A program made the position numbers and the translations under genes. From positions 1,860,001 through 1,924,000 of the forward strand of contig NZ_CP049801.1 in the NCBI RefSeq assembly GCF_011578045.1: a stretch of DNA of 64,000 nt, in the 5' to 3' direction. This stretch comes from Acinetobacter shaoyimingii (lineage in GTDB: Bacteria > Pseudomonadota > Gammaproteobacteria > Pseudomonadales > Moraxellaceae). Under the pieces are notes generated by a model that was not told where the DNA came from, did no database searches, and saw only the letters and a list, made by a program, of their open reading frames with translations. Of this stretch, positions 1 through 8,060 are shown piece after piece (within the stretch, counting starts at the first letter, position 1; every line of letters begins with the position of its first letter).

Positions 1-381
1 ATGCGTTTCGTGCATGAATAAGTAATCCAGCTCCACTGTTGTAAGCTTTGGCTGTGCTTTGGCATAGCTTGCACGTTTTTGTTGTGCATTTTTCACCAAT
101 TGATCGGCAAAGTTACGGTCTTTGTATTGGGTAATGGCGTTGAGTCGGAGTTCAATGATGCCCCAACCCGTAAGAAGCAATTTAAAGGTTTCAAAGTCTT
201 TAGAGGTTGATTCCCATGTCATGTCCTCTAAGTTTTCATCTTTTGGAAGTACTGGCAATAACAGTTCCATGACACTTGGGAAAATCTTTTTGAAATTGAG
301 AATAAATTTAACAGGATGCTCACCTGGATAGTCTTTGAATTGAACGTTTTTCTGAACATCTGTTAAATAAATATCGAGCAT
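1..381 (-). CDS. Unknown protein, 3' part beyond the window edge
   Basis: A reading frame opens with ATG at 381 and stays open for 127 codons to the left edge, so the C-terminus is missing. An AAGGA ribosome site lies just upstream on the minus strand. The visible protein begins MLDIYLTDVQKNVQF and is soluble, mixed charged and hydrophobic, with no signal peptide or membrane segment. I do not recognise the family. It sits apart from its neighbours, with a 215-base gap to the divergent membrane-protein gene. Confidence 0.65.
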   Translation of the reverse strand, partial: MLDIYLTDVQKNVQFKDYPGEHPVKFILNFKKIFPSVMELLLPVLPKDENLEDMTWESTSKDFETFKLLLTGWGIIELRLNAITQYKDRNFADQLVKNAQQKRASYAKAQPKLTTVELDYLFMHETH

Positions 382-596
382 TAAAAAATCCTTGGAGATA
401 GCACTGTCTAATGTTCATGGGGGCTTATCATTTGAACACAACATGAAACAGACAGCTTAAAGAAGCGATGTGCATTTTAGCAAGTATGGCGTTTGAATCA
501 ATGCCTATTCTTTACTGCAATCTTTGATCTCATAGATTTATGTGTTGAATTACTCTAATCTATATCAATGAACAATAATAATTCCAAAATATCAAA

Positions 597-1049
597 ATGA
601 AAAACTTAACACTTCTCGGTTGGTGTCTTCTAAATATTCAACTCATTATTGGATTTACATATTCTTATGATTTTTTGCATCGTCATGTCATCATGTACAA
701 TGTCTTGCCTTTTATCCTCTTAGTCTTTATTTGTTCAAATCTACTCTTTCATATTCTTAAGTTTATTAAACTCTATAGCTTACGTGCGTTTATAGTCATT
801 ATATGCTCTGCATCACTGATGGCTATTTTGATCATCATAATCAATGAAAAAGGCATAGCCTTGACCAAAGCCAACATTATCAATTTAGTAGAGCCATTGT
901 TCATCTTAATGCTTGGTAGCATCTTTCAATTATTATTGTTTATTACGACACCAGTATCGTTAATCATTGAACTCTTTACTCGTTGGAAATTAAAAAAAAA
1001 ATTGCAAAGTAACACACTGTTTAATAAAGATTTATTAAGATTTATATAA
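597..1049 (+). CDS. Small inner-membrane protein of unknown function
   Basis: A 150-residue protein with about four hydrophobic stretches (roughly residues 5-22, 32-52, 62-82 and 98-125) and a Lys/Arg-rich C-terminal tail around residues 130-136, which suggests an inner-membrane protein with a cytoplasmic tail. No catalytic motif or family was recognised. The ribosome site before the ATG is weak, so the start is only likely. It stands alone and ends just before a hairpin shared with the convergent hicB. Confidence 0.6.
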   Translation: MKNLTLLGWCLLNIQLIIGFTYSYDFLHRHVIMYNVLPFILLVFICSNLLFHILKFIKLYSLRAFIVIICSASLMAILIIIINEKGIALTKANIINLVEPLFILMLGSIFQLLLFITTPVSLIIELFTRWKLKKKLQSNTLFNKDLLRFI

Positions 1050-1070
1050 GTTCACAATCAAGAGAATAAA

Positions 1071-1092
1071 AAACCCGCCATAAGACGGGTTT
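1071..1092. terminator. Bidirectional terminator-like hairpin
   Basis: The inverted repeat AAACCCG / CGGGTTT encloses an 8-base loop. An A-run precedes it and a short T-rich stretch follows. It lies between the convergent membrane-protein gene and hicB and probably serves both. Confidence 0.7.
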
Positions 1093-1106
1093 ATTCTTAA
1101 TACATG

Positions 1107-1511
1107 TTATGCATGCAGCATTCTTTCTGCACTCGCAGCTAAAAATGCCGACCGTGATTTATAACGAGTGTCTTTTTTTACACGATCATCAATTAAATGG
1201 ATTAAACGGCTTGGCAGAGTAACATTTACTTTTTCAGCCTTACCTAAGTAACGACTAACATCAACATCAACGACAGCCCAAACCATACCCTTATAATCTT
1301 CATCATCAAAGAAATTAGAAGCCTCTGAAGGTAAAGGAATCTCTTCGCCTTCTTCTGCTAAAATTTCTAAATGACCTGCGATTGCCTCTTTAGCGTTCTC
1401 AAGCGCCTCCTCCAAAGTATCTCCAGCTGAGAAACACCCTTGAATATCAGGGACAATCACACCGAAAGCTTCCTTATCTGAGCCTCTCTCTACTGCGATT
1501 GGATATAACAT
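1107..1511 (-). CDS. hicB: HicB-family antitoxin
   Basis: A 134-residue HicB. The N-terminal half has the partly degraded RNase H-like HicB fold (GVIVPDIQGCFSAGDTLEEA, about residues 17-36). The C-terminal part (about residues 95-134) looks like a ribbon-helix-helix DNA-binding domain, VNVTLPSRLIHLIDDRVKKD. In this family HicB neutralises the HicA mRNA interferase and represses its own promoter. It follows hicA on the same strand after about 48 bases, the usual toxin-first order. The twin palindrome upstream of hicA is the likely binding target. Confidence 0.92.
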   Translation of the reverse strand: MLYPIAVERGSDKEAFGVIVPDIQGCFSAGDTLEEALENAKEAIAGHLEILAEEGEEIPLPSEASNFFDDEDYKGMVWAVVDVDVSRYLGKAEKVNVTLPSRLIHLIDDRVKKDTRYKSRSAFLAASAERMLHA

Positions 1512-1559
1512 GATTACTCTCCAAACAGGGTCAATAAAAATATCTGGAATTGCTGCGGG

Positions 1560-1742
1560 TCACTTTAGACCCGCTTGCTTCAAAATGCTATTCACAGTGC
1601 CAGATGGTAAATCCTTTTTAGGATGAGGAATTGTGACCAATCCCTTTTTTGTTGGATGCTTAAAGTGATGATGATCACCCTTACATCTAACCTGATACCA
1701 ACCGTCTGCTTCAATCATTTTGATTAAATCCAGACTTTTCAT
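1560..1742 (-). CDS. hicA: HicA-family mRNA interferase toxin
   Basis: A 60-residue protein of typical HicA length. The conserved histidine region GDHHHFKHP (about residues 22-30) carries the catalytic His of this double-stranded-RNA-binding-like fold. The family cleaves mRNA and blocks translation until bound by HicB. It is the first gene of a two-gene operon with hicB. A good promoter and paired operator lie immediately upstream. Both genes look intact. Confidence 0.9.
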   Translation of the reverse strand: MKSLDLIKMIEADGWYQVRCKGDHHHFKHPTKKGLVTIPHPKKDLPSGTVNSILKQAGLK

Positions 1743-1772
1743 TTAACCCTCTATATTTACATTATGGAAAAT

Positions 1773-1816
1773 ATTATAACCCTAGAGTTATATTTAATCA
1801 ATAACTCTAGAGGTAT
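1773..1816 (-). promoter_or_regulatory. hicAB promoter with twin palindromic operator
   Basis: On the minus strand TTGATT (1796-1801) and TATAAT (1773-1778) are separated by exactly 17 bases. Two 16-bp near-palindromes overlap it: ATAACCCTAGAGTTAT (1776-1791) over the -10 and ATAACTCTAGAGGTAT (1801-1816) at the -35. Each is one base from the perfect palindrome ATAACTCTAGAGTTAT, and their centres are 25 bp apart. Binding by HicB or HicAB is inferred from position. Confidence 0.75.
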
Positions 1817-1950
1817 GTTTAAAAATATCACCTGTAGAATTAAAAAACACCTGAAATAAATAAGACTATGAGATAGCCTATAAAGTTAAAATACCTCGAC
1901 TGGAGAAAATCAATTTTAGATAAATATAAAGCACATATTTAATATGTAAA

Positions 1951-1976
1951 AAATCCCTCAACTGAGGGCTTTTTTA
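1951..1976. terminator. Bidirectional terminator between hicAB promoter region and fumC
   Basis: CCCTCA-AC-TGAGGG (1955-1968) is flanked by an A-run on the left and a T-run on the right. It lies just past the fumC stop and probably terminates fumC. Confidence 0.75.
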
Positions 1977-1989
1977 CATCACAAATTTA

Positions 1990-3384
1990 TTATTTCGTAT
2001 TCGGTGAAACCATATTTTCAGGAACAACCACTTCATCAAACTGCTCAGGCGTCACCAGATTCAGCTCAACAGCAACTTGTTTTAGGGTTTTGCCTTCTTT
2101 ATACGCAGTTTTCGCCACTTTCGCTGCATTCTCATAACCAATCACAGGGTTTAACGCAGTTACAAGCATTAACGAGTTATGAAGGAAATGGTCAATCTTC
2201 TCAACATTCGGCTCAATACCTACGGCACAATGGTCATTAAAGCTATTACACGCATCACCCAATAAACGAATCGATTGAATCAAATTAAATGCAATCACAG
2301 GCATAAATACATTCAATTCAAAATTACCCGATGCACCTGCCACATTAATGGTCGTGTCGTTCCCTAACACTTGTGCCACCACCATGGTCATGGCTTCACT
2401 TTGGGTTGGATTCACTTTCCCTGGCATAATGCTTGAACCAGGTTCATTTTCAGGAATACGAAGCTCGCCCAAACCACAACGTGGACCACTTGCTAACCAA
2501 CGCACATCATTGGCAATTTTATTTAAGCTCACAGCTAAGGTTTTTAATGCACCAGAAGCAAATACAGCAGCGTCACGACCTGCCAAAGCTTCAAACTTAT
2601 TTGGTGCAGTCACAAAAGGTAAACCAGTCAGTTTCGCCAATTGCTCAGCAGCTTTGACGGCATAATCAGGATGGGCATTTAAACCTGTACCCACAGCCGT
2701 ACCACCCAAAGGCAATTCATACAAACCTTCAAGCGCTTGATTCAAACGTTTTAAACCATGATCGAGCTGTGACACATAGCCACTAAACTCCTGACCTAAA
2801 GTCAACGGCGTTGCATCTTGTAAATGCGTACGACCAATTTTCACAATACTTTCAAACGCTTTTGATTTTTCATCGAGTGTATTGCGTAATTGTTTAACCG
2901 CAGGAATCAACAATTCATTGATCAATAAGCTTGATGCCACATGAATTGAAGTTGGAAATGAGTCATTGGTGGATTGTGCACGATTGACGTGATCATTTGG
3001 ATGAACAGGCTTTTGCGAACCTAAGGGATTGCCCAATTTCTGATTGGCAATATTGGCAATCACCTCATTACAGTTCATGTTACTTTGCGTACCTGAACCT
3101 GTTTGCCAGACCACCAATGGAAATTGATCATCCCATTTACCTGCAATCACTTCTTCTGCAGCATCAACAATATATTTAGATAATTCTTCAGGAATTTGAT
3201 TCAGTTCTGCATTAGTAATAGCAGCGGCTTTTTTCACTAAGCCCATACCACGAATCATCGCACGTGGTAGACGTTCACCACCAATCTTAAAATTTTGCAA
3301 ACTACGTTGAGTTTGGGCGCCCCAGAGTGCTTCGCTCGGTACTTCTACGTCGCCCATCGTGTCATGTTCAATACGTGTTTGCAT
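1990..3384 (-). CDS. fumC: Class II fumarate hydratase
   Basis: A 464-residue protein of normal length for the iron-free class II fumarase of the TCA cycle, which interconverts fumarate and L-malate in the cytosol. The superfamily signature [11 protein letters not shown] is intact. The substrate-site sequences GSGTQSNMN (about residues 96-104) and [19 protein letters not shown] are also present. A ribosome site, AGAGGTG, precedes the ATG. It is monocistronic, with a terminator-like hairpin right after it. Fumarase is preferred over aspartase because of the FumC-type start and overall sequence. Confidence 0.95.
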   Translation of the reverse strand: MQTRIEHDTMGDVEVPSEALWGAQTQRSLQNFKIGGERLPRAMIRGMGLVKKAAAITNAELNQIPEELSKYIVDAAEEVIAGKWDDQFPLVVWQTGSGTQSNMNCNEVIANIANQKLGNPLGSQKPVHPNDHVNRAQSTNDSFPTSIHVASSLLINELLIPAVKQLRNTLDEKSKAFESIVKIGRTHLQDATPLTLGQEFSGYVSQLDHGLKRLNQALEGLYELPLGGTAVGTGLNAHPDYAVKAAEQLAKLTGLPFVTAPNKFEALAGRDAAVFASGALKTLAVSLNKIANDVRWLASGPRCGLGELRIPENEPGSSIMPGKVNPTQSEAMTMVVAQVLGNDTTINVAGASGNFELNVFMPVIAFNLIQSIRLLGDACNSFNDHCAVGIEPNVEKIDHFLHNSLMLVTALNPVIGYENAAKVAKTAYKEGKTLKQVAVELNLVTPEQFDEVVVPENMVSPNTK

Positions 3385-3579
3385 GCTACACCTCTATCCA
3401 GTTTTGCTTGTCATTTGATTGTATAACTGACTATATAACGATCACTTTAACCCAGATCTCTGAATTCATGTCATCTTTAGTGATTCAGATTGATCTAAGC
3501 TCATAGTCATACTAATCAAATCAGTTACAATTGTAAATAATTATCATTTATATATTGATACTTCATTCTGGTTTAAAAA

Positions 3580-4581
3580 TTAATTTTTTAAACTGTTTTG
3601 ATAAAACTTCCATTGATCTTGAATCATTTGTTCTATCGAGCGTTTCGCGGTCCAATTCAATATAGTCTTGGCTTTATCACTTATAGATGCTGTTTCTTGT
3701 AATTCTTGATAACGATATTGTGCATCTACTGTTTTAATTTCAGTTTCAGTCACTTTTTCAATACTATGGATTAAATTTTGAATCGAGCTTTGATGTCCCA
3801 TAATATCGAAGGATTCACAACCACCTTGTCGGCTTTGCATCCAAAACAAACTGGCAAAAATCGCATCACAGACATCCAGTACATGGACAAATTGACGAAT
3901 GACTGTACCGTCTGAAGTTTCTGAATGTCGTTGTAACTCTATGCAGTCTCGTTGCATGGCTGCGACCTGCATCGCCAAAGGCACAATATTTTTTGGTAAT
4001 GGTGGTACCAACTCACCCAAAATACCATTTTCAAATGCACCCATAACATTGCTGAGTCTTAAGATAGACACATTCCATTCTGCATCGGTTTTAGCGGTAT
4101 CACGAATGATCTCTTCAATCATCTGCTGTGACTTGATATAAGGGTTTGGATTGGTCGCGTTAAATACAATTTCTTCACTGAGTTCTAAACTTGATAGCCC
4201 ATAAATAGCCAAACTTGATAAATGCACCAGTTTACGTACACCTGTACGTTGCATGGCACGCAACAAACTCATGATGCAACTGACATTGTCATTATAATAT
4301 TCAAGCGGTTTTAGACGAGATTCTTCAATCGACTTAAAACCTGCTGTGTGGATCACGGCGTCAATCGAATACTGTTCAAAAATTTTATTTAATGCAGGGG
4401 TATTACGTACATCTAATTTTACAAAAGGTACATACATGCTAGAAATAAATTCAAGTCTTTCTAATGTCTGTAAGTTGGCATTGGCTAAATTGTCCACAAT
4501 GACGACTTCTTGCCCATGTGCTAACAGGCTTAAAACCACATGTGAACCTATAAAGCCTAAACCACCAGTCACTAAAATCAT
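3580..4581 (-). CDS. GalE-like NAD-dependent epimerase/dehydratase with altered active site
   Basis: A 333-residue extended short-chain dehydrogenase resembling UDP-glucose 4-epimerase. It has the Rossmann motif GGLGFIGSH (residues 6-14), the substrate-binding serine region HLSSLAIYG and a GalE-like C-terminus. The catalytic YxxxK reads Y148-I-K-S-Q152, so the expected Lys is Gln; I checked this on the nucleotide sequence. Activity as an ordinary epimerase is therefore doubtful. Lys150 might compensate, or the protein may have another role. It stands alone, divergent from the tus genes with a gap of about 73 bases. No sugar-nucleotide cluster surrounds it. Confidence 0.85.
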   Translation of the reverse strand: MILVTGGLGFIGSHVVLSLLAHGQEVVIVDNLANANLQTLERLEFISSMYVPFVKLDVRNTPALNKIFEQYSIDAVIHTAGFKSIEESRLKPLEYYNDNVSCIMSLLRAMQRTGVRKLVHLSSLAIYGLSSLELSEEIVFNATNPNPYIKSQQMIEEIIRDTAKTDAEWNVSILRLSNVMGAFENGILGELVPPLPKNIVPLAMQVAAMQRDCIELQRHSETSDGTVIRQFVHVLDVCDAIFASLFWMQSRQGGCESFDIMGHQSSIQNLIHSIEKVTETEIKTVDAQYRYQELQETASISDKAKTILNWTAKRSIEQMIQDQWKFYQNSLKN

Positions 4582-4654
4582 TGTATACTACCTTTTTCGT
4601 TATAAAGTCTGAATGTTGCATTCATACGATGCACATTCTTCAAGTGAAGCCTCA

Positions 4655-5023
4655 ATGAGTTCTTTATTACTAATTACCTCAGCTCCAAGTTCGATTCATG
4701 CCTGGCATGCACTTGGGCTTGCACAAGCATTGAAAGAGAAAAATCAGGATTTCCGAGTTTTCTTCTATCAGGACGGCGTTATGGTTGCGAATAATTTGCA
4801 ATGGATTCCCGATGATCAAAGAAACCTTGCTTTAGAATGGGCAAAACTGAACATACGACTTCCTGTTTGTGTTAGTGCAGCCTTGGCTCGTGGTATTACT
4901 GACCAAGACAATGCACAACGTCATGCACTTCACACTCACAACCTCGCCCAAGGTTTTGAGCTCGTGGGTTTAGGTGAACTTGCAGATGCCGTTCAATCCG
5001 CTGAACGCATACTTCAATTTTAA
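4655..5023 (+). CDS. tusD: Sulfurtransferase TusD (DsrE family)
   Basis: TusD is a subunit of the TusBCD complex that relays persulfide sulfur from TusA to TusE for 2-thiolation of tRNA wobble uridine. From the ATG at 4655 the protein is 122 residues, close to family length. The active Cys72 lies in PVCVSAALARGI, as in E. coli TusD. An upstream in-frame ATG at 4613 would add 14 residues without family support. The gene starts a tusDCBE cluster. Confidence 0.88.
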   Translation: MSSLLLITSAPSSIHAWHALGLAQALKEKNQDFRVFFYQDGVMVANNLQWIPDDQRNLALEWAKLNIRLPVCVSAALARGITDQDNAQRHALHTHNLAQGFELVGLGELADAVQSAERILQF

Positions 5024-5066
5024 TTTCTTATTTTTAATTGACTGTAGCAATTGAAAGGTAAATTGT

Positions 5067-5417
5067 GTGAATACTGTACTGGTTATATTAACTCAAGCAA
5101 ACTTAAGCAGTTTACAAGCGCATGAGAGCTTATCTGCAACCATGGTTTTGGCCACATTTGGCAGTGAAGTAAAAGTATTATTGCAAGATGCTGCATTGAG
5201 TTTGTTGCAATCCGATATGAATTTTGATGGATTAAAACATGCGTTTAAAATTGCATCCAATATGGTCGACAGTTTTGAGTTTTATGACCTTACCCCCATC
5301 TTGGTTGAAGCAAAATATCAAACGCATCCTTTTGTTGTCGCATCCAATCAAGAAATCGAATTTATTGACTTTAACACAGACTTTATTCAGTCTTTTGATC
5401 ATGTTTTGTATTGGTAA
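5067..5417 (+). CDS. tusC: TusC, TusBCD complex subunit (DsrF family)
   Basis: A 116-residue DsrE/F-like protein between tusD and tusB. Translation probably starts at GTG 5067, with GAAAGGT upstream. TusC has a structural role in the sulfur relay hexamer. The protein keeps the DsrE-like pattern of a hydrophobic first strand and the helix-rich region FDGLKHAFKIASNMV. It ends directly against the tusB start, so the two are probably translationally coupled. Assignment rests largely on gene order plus fold-level similarity. Confidence 0.82.
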   Translation: MNTVLVILTQANLSSLQAHESLSATMVLATFGSEVKVLLQDAALSLLQSDMNFDGLKHAFKIASNMVDSFEFYDLTPILVEAKYQTHPFVVASNQEIEFIDFNTDFIQSFDHVLYW

Positions 5418-5708
5418 ATGAAAATGTCAAAAAATACGCTTTATCTGGTTCAATCGACTTTTTCAAATACCCCACACGTATTGGATAAAATTGCACAGAT
5501 TTACGGTACTGAAGATGCCATTTTCCTCATGGGTGAATCTGCGCTTTATGTCCATGATGAACGCTTAAAGCCATATGCTAAGCTGTATGTATTGAACAAC
5601 GATGCTGAAATGCTTACAAGTGAACTTGCATCGCATGTCCATCTTCTAAATTATGCACAATTTGCAGATTTAGTTTTAAGTTTTAAGCGCAGTATCAGTT
5701 TAAAATAA
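5418..5708 (+). CDS. tusB: TusB, TusBCD complex subunit (DsrH family)
   Basis: A 96-residue DsrH-like protein. It begins immediately after the tusC stop codon. An alternative ATG lies two codons downstream (MSKNTLYLVQS). The sequence shows the typical LYLVQS first strand and a FLMGESALY segment. TusB is the third subunit of the 2-thiouridine sulfur relay. It lies 60 bases before tusE. Confidence 0.83.
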   Translation: MKMSKNTLYLVQSTFSNTPHVLDKIAQIYGTEDAIFLMGESALYVHDERLKPYAKLYVLNNDAEMLTSELASHVHLLNYAQFADLVLSFKRSISLK

Positions 5709-5768
5709 ATCCTTAGATTTGAAGATTTTGACGTCTTCCTCCATTTTGTTATTTGCTTAGGCTATTTT

Positions 5769-6092
5769 ATGACAACACAATTTGACCTCGAACTTGATCA
5801 AGATGGTCATTTGGTGGATTACACCATTTGGAATGAAGCTGTTGCTCAACAGTTGGCACAAAGCCTCGACCTTGAACTAACCCCTTGGCATTTTGAAATT
5901 TTACATGCGGTACGTCAGTTCTATGCACAATTTGGGCACTCTCCAGCAACACGTCCACTGATTAAATTTCTCATGAAAACAGTCAGCCCTGATGTAAACA
6001 ACGCCGTGTTACAAGACAAGTTTCAAACTGGCTTAGTGGCACGTCATCTCAGTCGTTTAGCCGGTATCCCTAAACCTGCGAACTGTTTGTAA
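5769..6092 (+). CDS. tusE: Sulfur carrier TusE (DsrC family)
   Basis: A 107-residue DsrC-like protein. It accepts sulfur from TusBCD and passes it toward the MnmA-tRNA step. The C-terminal arm AGIPKPANCL keeps the penultimate Cys106 that carries the persulfide. The central RQFYAQFGHSPATRPLIKFL block is typical of the family. The second cysteine of dissimilatory DsrC is absent from the arm, which fits TusE. It is the last gene of tusDCBE. Confidence 0.93.
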   Translation: MTTQFDLELDQDGHLVDYTIWNEAVAQQLAQSLDLELTPWHFEILHAVRQFYAQFGHSPATRPLIKFLMKTVSPDVNNAVLQDKFQTGLVARHLSRLAGIPKPANCL

Positions 6093-6114
6093 ACATCTAT
6101 TGGGCTATCTGACA

Positions 6115-6138
6115 TAAAAAAACCCGCTTTCGCGGGTT
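6115..6138 (-). terminator. Hairpin terminator between tusE and the convergent exported-protein gene
   Basis: AACCCGC-TTTC-GCGGGTT (6121-6138) has a run of seven A on its left side (6116-6122), which becomes a U-run for minus-strand transcripts. It may also stop plus-strand transcripts from tusE, although no T-run follows on that side. Confidence 0.65.
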
Positions 6139-6309
6139 CGGACGTCATCTGCATGAATGGATGACCATAAAAATATAGAGATTTAGATCAGGGAATATCT
6201 AAGCCCATATTTTTAATGCTTAAATTATAAAGGTAACTTACTTATCAATTCCCGCCATTTTCTTATCAATTTCTGACAAATAATGCCTTATAACAAATAC
6301 AAATCTATT

Positions 6310-6753
6310 TTATTGACTGTTCACAAAATTATGTGGTTGATCCTGCTTCACAACACAAAAGCCTTTCTCACCCATCCCTGAACTTTTAAGGCTCTGTTGT
6401 TGACGGTCTAAAAAGGCTTTTGCTACATATTGCATCATTGCAGCATTCTTCAAGGTGTTATTTTGCTCAGACAATGCATAAATCCCCTCATAAGCCTGTA
6501 TACGCTGACACAAGGCTTTTTTCTGCAGCGTTGCATCTGTCTCAGCTTCTGGTCCATCTAAAATTTTTTTAGTCTCATTGACTTGAGCAATGTATTGTTC
6601 AATCTGCTGATCATACTGCTCTTGAGTCAGGAGCGTTACTTGCTGAAGCGGTGTTTCCGAATGCACTTTTCGGTCAACACTGATCCTAATGTCTGCTGAA
6701 GCAATTGTTGCATTCAAGATTAAACAACTCAATAAGGCGAATTTTAATGTCAT
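6310..6753 (-). CDS. Exported small protein, unknown, related to the gene at 18100-18450
   Basis: A 147-residue protein with a clear signal peptide, cleaved probably after ...NATIASA (about residue 20). The mature part begins a helical region LTQEQYDQQIEQYIAQVNET and has two cysteines (in KKALCQR and EKGFCVV) that could pair in the periplasm. The LTQxQYD block, the spacing and the two cysteines resemble the product of 18100-18450, so the two may be paralogues. No known domain was recognised. Confidence 0.7.
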   Translation of the reverse strand: MTLKFALLSCLILNATIASADIRISVDRKVHSETPLQQVTLLTQEQYDQQIEQYIAQVNETKKILDGPEAETDATLQKKALCQRIQAYEGIYALSEQNNTLKNAAMMQYVAKAFLDRQQQSLKSSGMGEKGFCVVKQDQPHNFVNSQ

Positions 6754-6831
6754 ACAACAATCACTTTTTTGTTTTTAAGATTAAATTTATACCCTTTAAA
6801 AAGAATACAAACTCAATCTGGTCAGATTAAA

Positions 6832-7179
6832 TTAAGGTAAAACAGCGTCCGCTTTCCACACATCTTCATAATCATCACGATCGATCATAAAGCGAAAACC
6901 TTCTTCTAAGGCTAAATACGGAATTGCTTCTGGTAAAATTTCTTCTAACTCTTTCACCGTTACAGTTTCAAAGAAATCTTCGCCTTCTCCTAACTCTCCA
7001 CCATAAATAAACCATGCCACATTTTCATCCGTTTCTGGTTTTTTACGCAAACCTACGATTGGCTCTTGTTCTAAAGTATGTTTTGCAATCGCAATAACAT
7101 CGTCTTCTTTAACTTTGATATATGCGGAATCAAATTCTTCACACACCAGTTTTTGTTCATCAATAAAATCTTGCAACAT
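6832..7179 (-). CDS. Small acidic cytoplasmic protein, possibly DUF2185/Imm33-like
   Basis: A 115-residue acidic protein from the ATG at 7179, chosen because GGAAT lies at a good distance upstream. A longer frame reaches 7266 without support. The C-terminal half (AWFIYGGELGEGEDFFETV followed by a LPEAIPYL segment) resembles the DUF2185/Imm33 pattern, but I hold this loosely. No toxin gene is beside it, so a polymorphic-toxin immunity role has no support from context. It is divergent from umuD. Confidence 0.65.
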   Translation of the reverse strand: MLQDFIDEQKLVCEEFDSAYIKVKEDDVIAIAKHTLEQEPIVGLRKKPETDENVAWFIYGGELGEGEDFFETVTVKELEEILPEAIPYLALEEGFRFMIDRDDYEDVWKADAVLP

Positions 7180-7381
7180 GGATGATTCCGTATAACACAA
7201 TCGTTTAAATGTTGATTTTATGCGGATGTTGACGCATACACAATCATTCCCGATAAAATCAACCAAAGCCCAAACTACAACACCCTCGGAACAGTTAAAA
7301 ATGATGATTTTTTAAACATTTATTAACCCATTAGAATTTGTGAAATATCCACTATTCCTAGGATTTAGACTTAAAATTTGC

Positions 7382-7406
7382 TATCTTGAAAACGTTACAA
7401 ATTCAA
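7382..7406 (+). promoter_or_regulatory. umuDC promoter -10 and UmuDAb-type SOS operator
   Basis: An interrupted 21-bp palindrome (7386-7406) begins TTGAAAACG and ends ATTCAA. This fits the UmuDAb operator known upstream of Acinetobacter SOS genes (TTGAAA..., mirrored ...TTCAA, same total length). A possible -10 TATCTT (7382-7387) abuts it, so a bound repressor would block the promoter. A TTG inside the operator opens a longer umuD frame, but the better start is downstream. Confidence 0.75.
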
Positions 7407-7424
7407 GTAAAGGGGAAATGGGGT

Positions 7425-8051
7425 ATGACAACAGCTCGAAATGACAATGAAGATGAACCACTGTCATCGTTCAAAACGCATGGCGGTCAACGTGCCAACT
7501 CAGGTCGAAAAGCACAATTTAAAGAAAAAACAGTGGTGATGCGTGTACCAGAATCCAAAGTCATTGAAATCAAAGAATGGCTAAAGCCGAAACCTGAAGA
7601 TGATCGGATTGAGCATCTCGATTTAAAATCAATCCAGATTCATACCCAGCTCAAAATTCCTTATCCACTTGAGTCTGTGGCCGCAGGCTTTCCATCGCCT
7701 GCACAAGACTATACCGAAGACCATATCGACCTAAACGAATACCTGATTCAAAACCCGATTGCGACTTTTGTTTTGCGTGTCAATTCACTCTCGATGAAAA
7801 ATGCGGGTATTGAAGTAGGTGATCAGATTTTAATTGATCGCAGCTTACAAGCTGAACACGGCGATATTGTACTTGCGCTCATTAACAACGAATTTACCGT
7901 TAAACGCCTGATGAAAGAAAAACAACAAGGGCAAAAAGATAAAATTTGGCTGAAAGCAGAAAATCCAGATTATCCGAATATCTATCCACACAGTGATGAG
8001 CAAATCATCATTTGGGGTGTCGTGACCTGTATTTTGAAAAAACTGAAATAG
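7425..8051 (+). CDS. umuD: UmuD with LexA-like extension (UmuDAb-type SOS repressor/polymerase subunit)
   Basis: Starting at ATG 7425, with AAGGGG about nine bases upstream, the protein has 208 residues, far longer than E. coli UmuD (139) and like Acinetobacter UmuDAb. The N-terminal part includes LSSFKTHGGQRANSGRKAQF, a conserved feature of that group with a DNA-binding role. The self-cleavage site is A87-G88 in SVAAGFPSPAQDY. The S24 protease dyad is Ser123 (NSLSMKNAGI) and Lys160 (FTVKRL). UmuDAb proteins repress error-prone polymerase genes and are inactivated by RecA-stimulated cleavage. It is followed by umuC after nine bases. The ddrR gene that usually lies divergent from umuDAb is not here. 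Confidence 0.9.
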   Translation: MTTARNDNEDEPLSSFKTHGGQRANSGRKAQFKEKTVVMRVPESKVIEIKEWLKPKPEDDRIEHLDLKSIQIHTQLKIPYPLESVAAGFPSPAQDYTEDHIDLNEYLIQNPIATFVLRVNSLSMKNAGIEVGDQILIDRSLQAEHGDIVLALINNEFTVKRLMKEKQQGQKDKIWLKAENPDYPNIYPHSDEQIIIWGVVTCILKKLK

Positions 8052-8060
8052 GTCACGCTC

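Noticed and set aside
1107..1742. hicAB as part of a larger defence or phage island
   Set aside because: The flanking genes are an unknown membrane protein and fumC. No integrase, restriction or phage genes are nearby.
2004..2665. Plus-strand frames within fumC
   Set aside because: They are antisense to conserved fumarase sequence and have low-complexity translations.
7386..7424. TTG start giving umuD 13 extra residues
   Set aside because: The TTG is part of the UmuDAb-type operator. ATG 7425 has AAGGGG at a good distance and gives the normal UmuDAb length.
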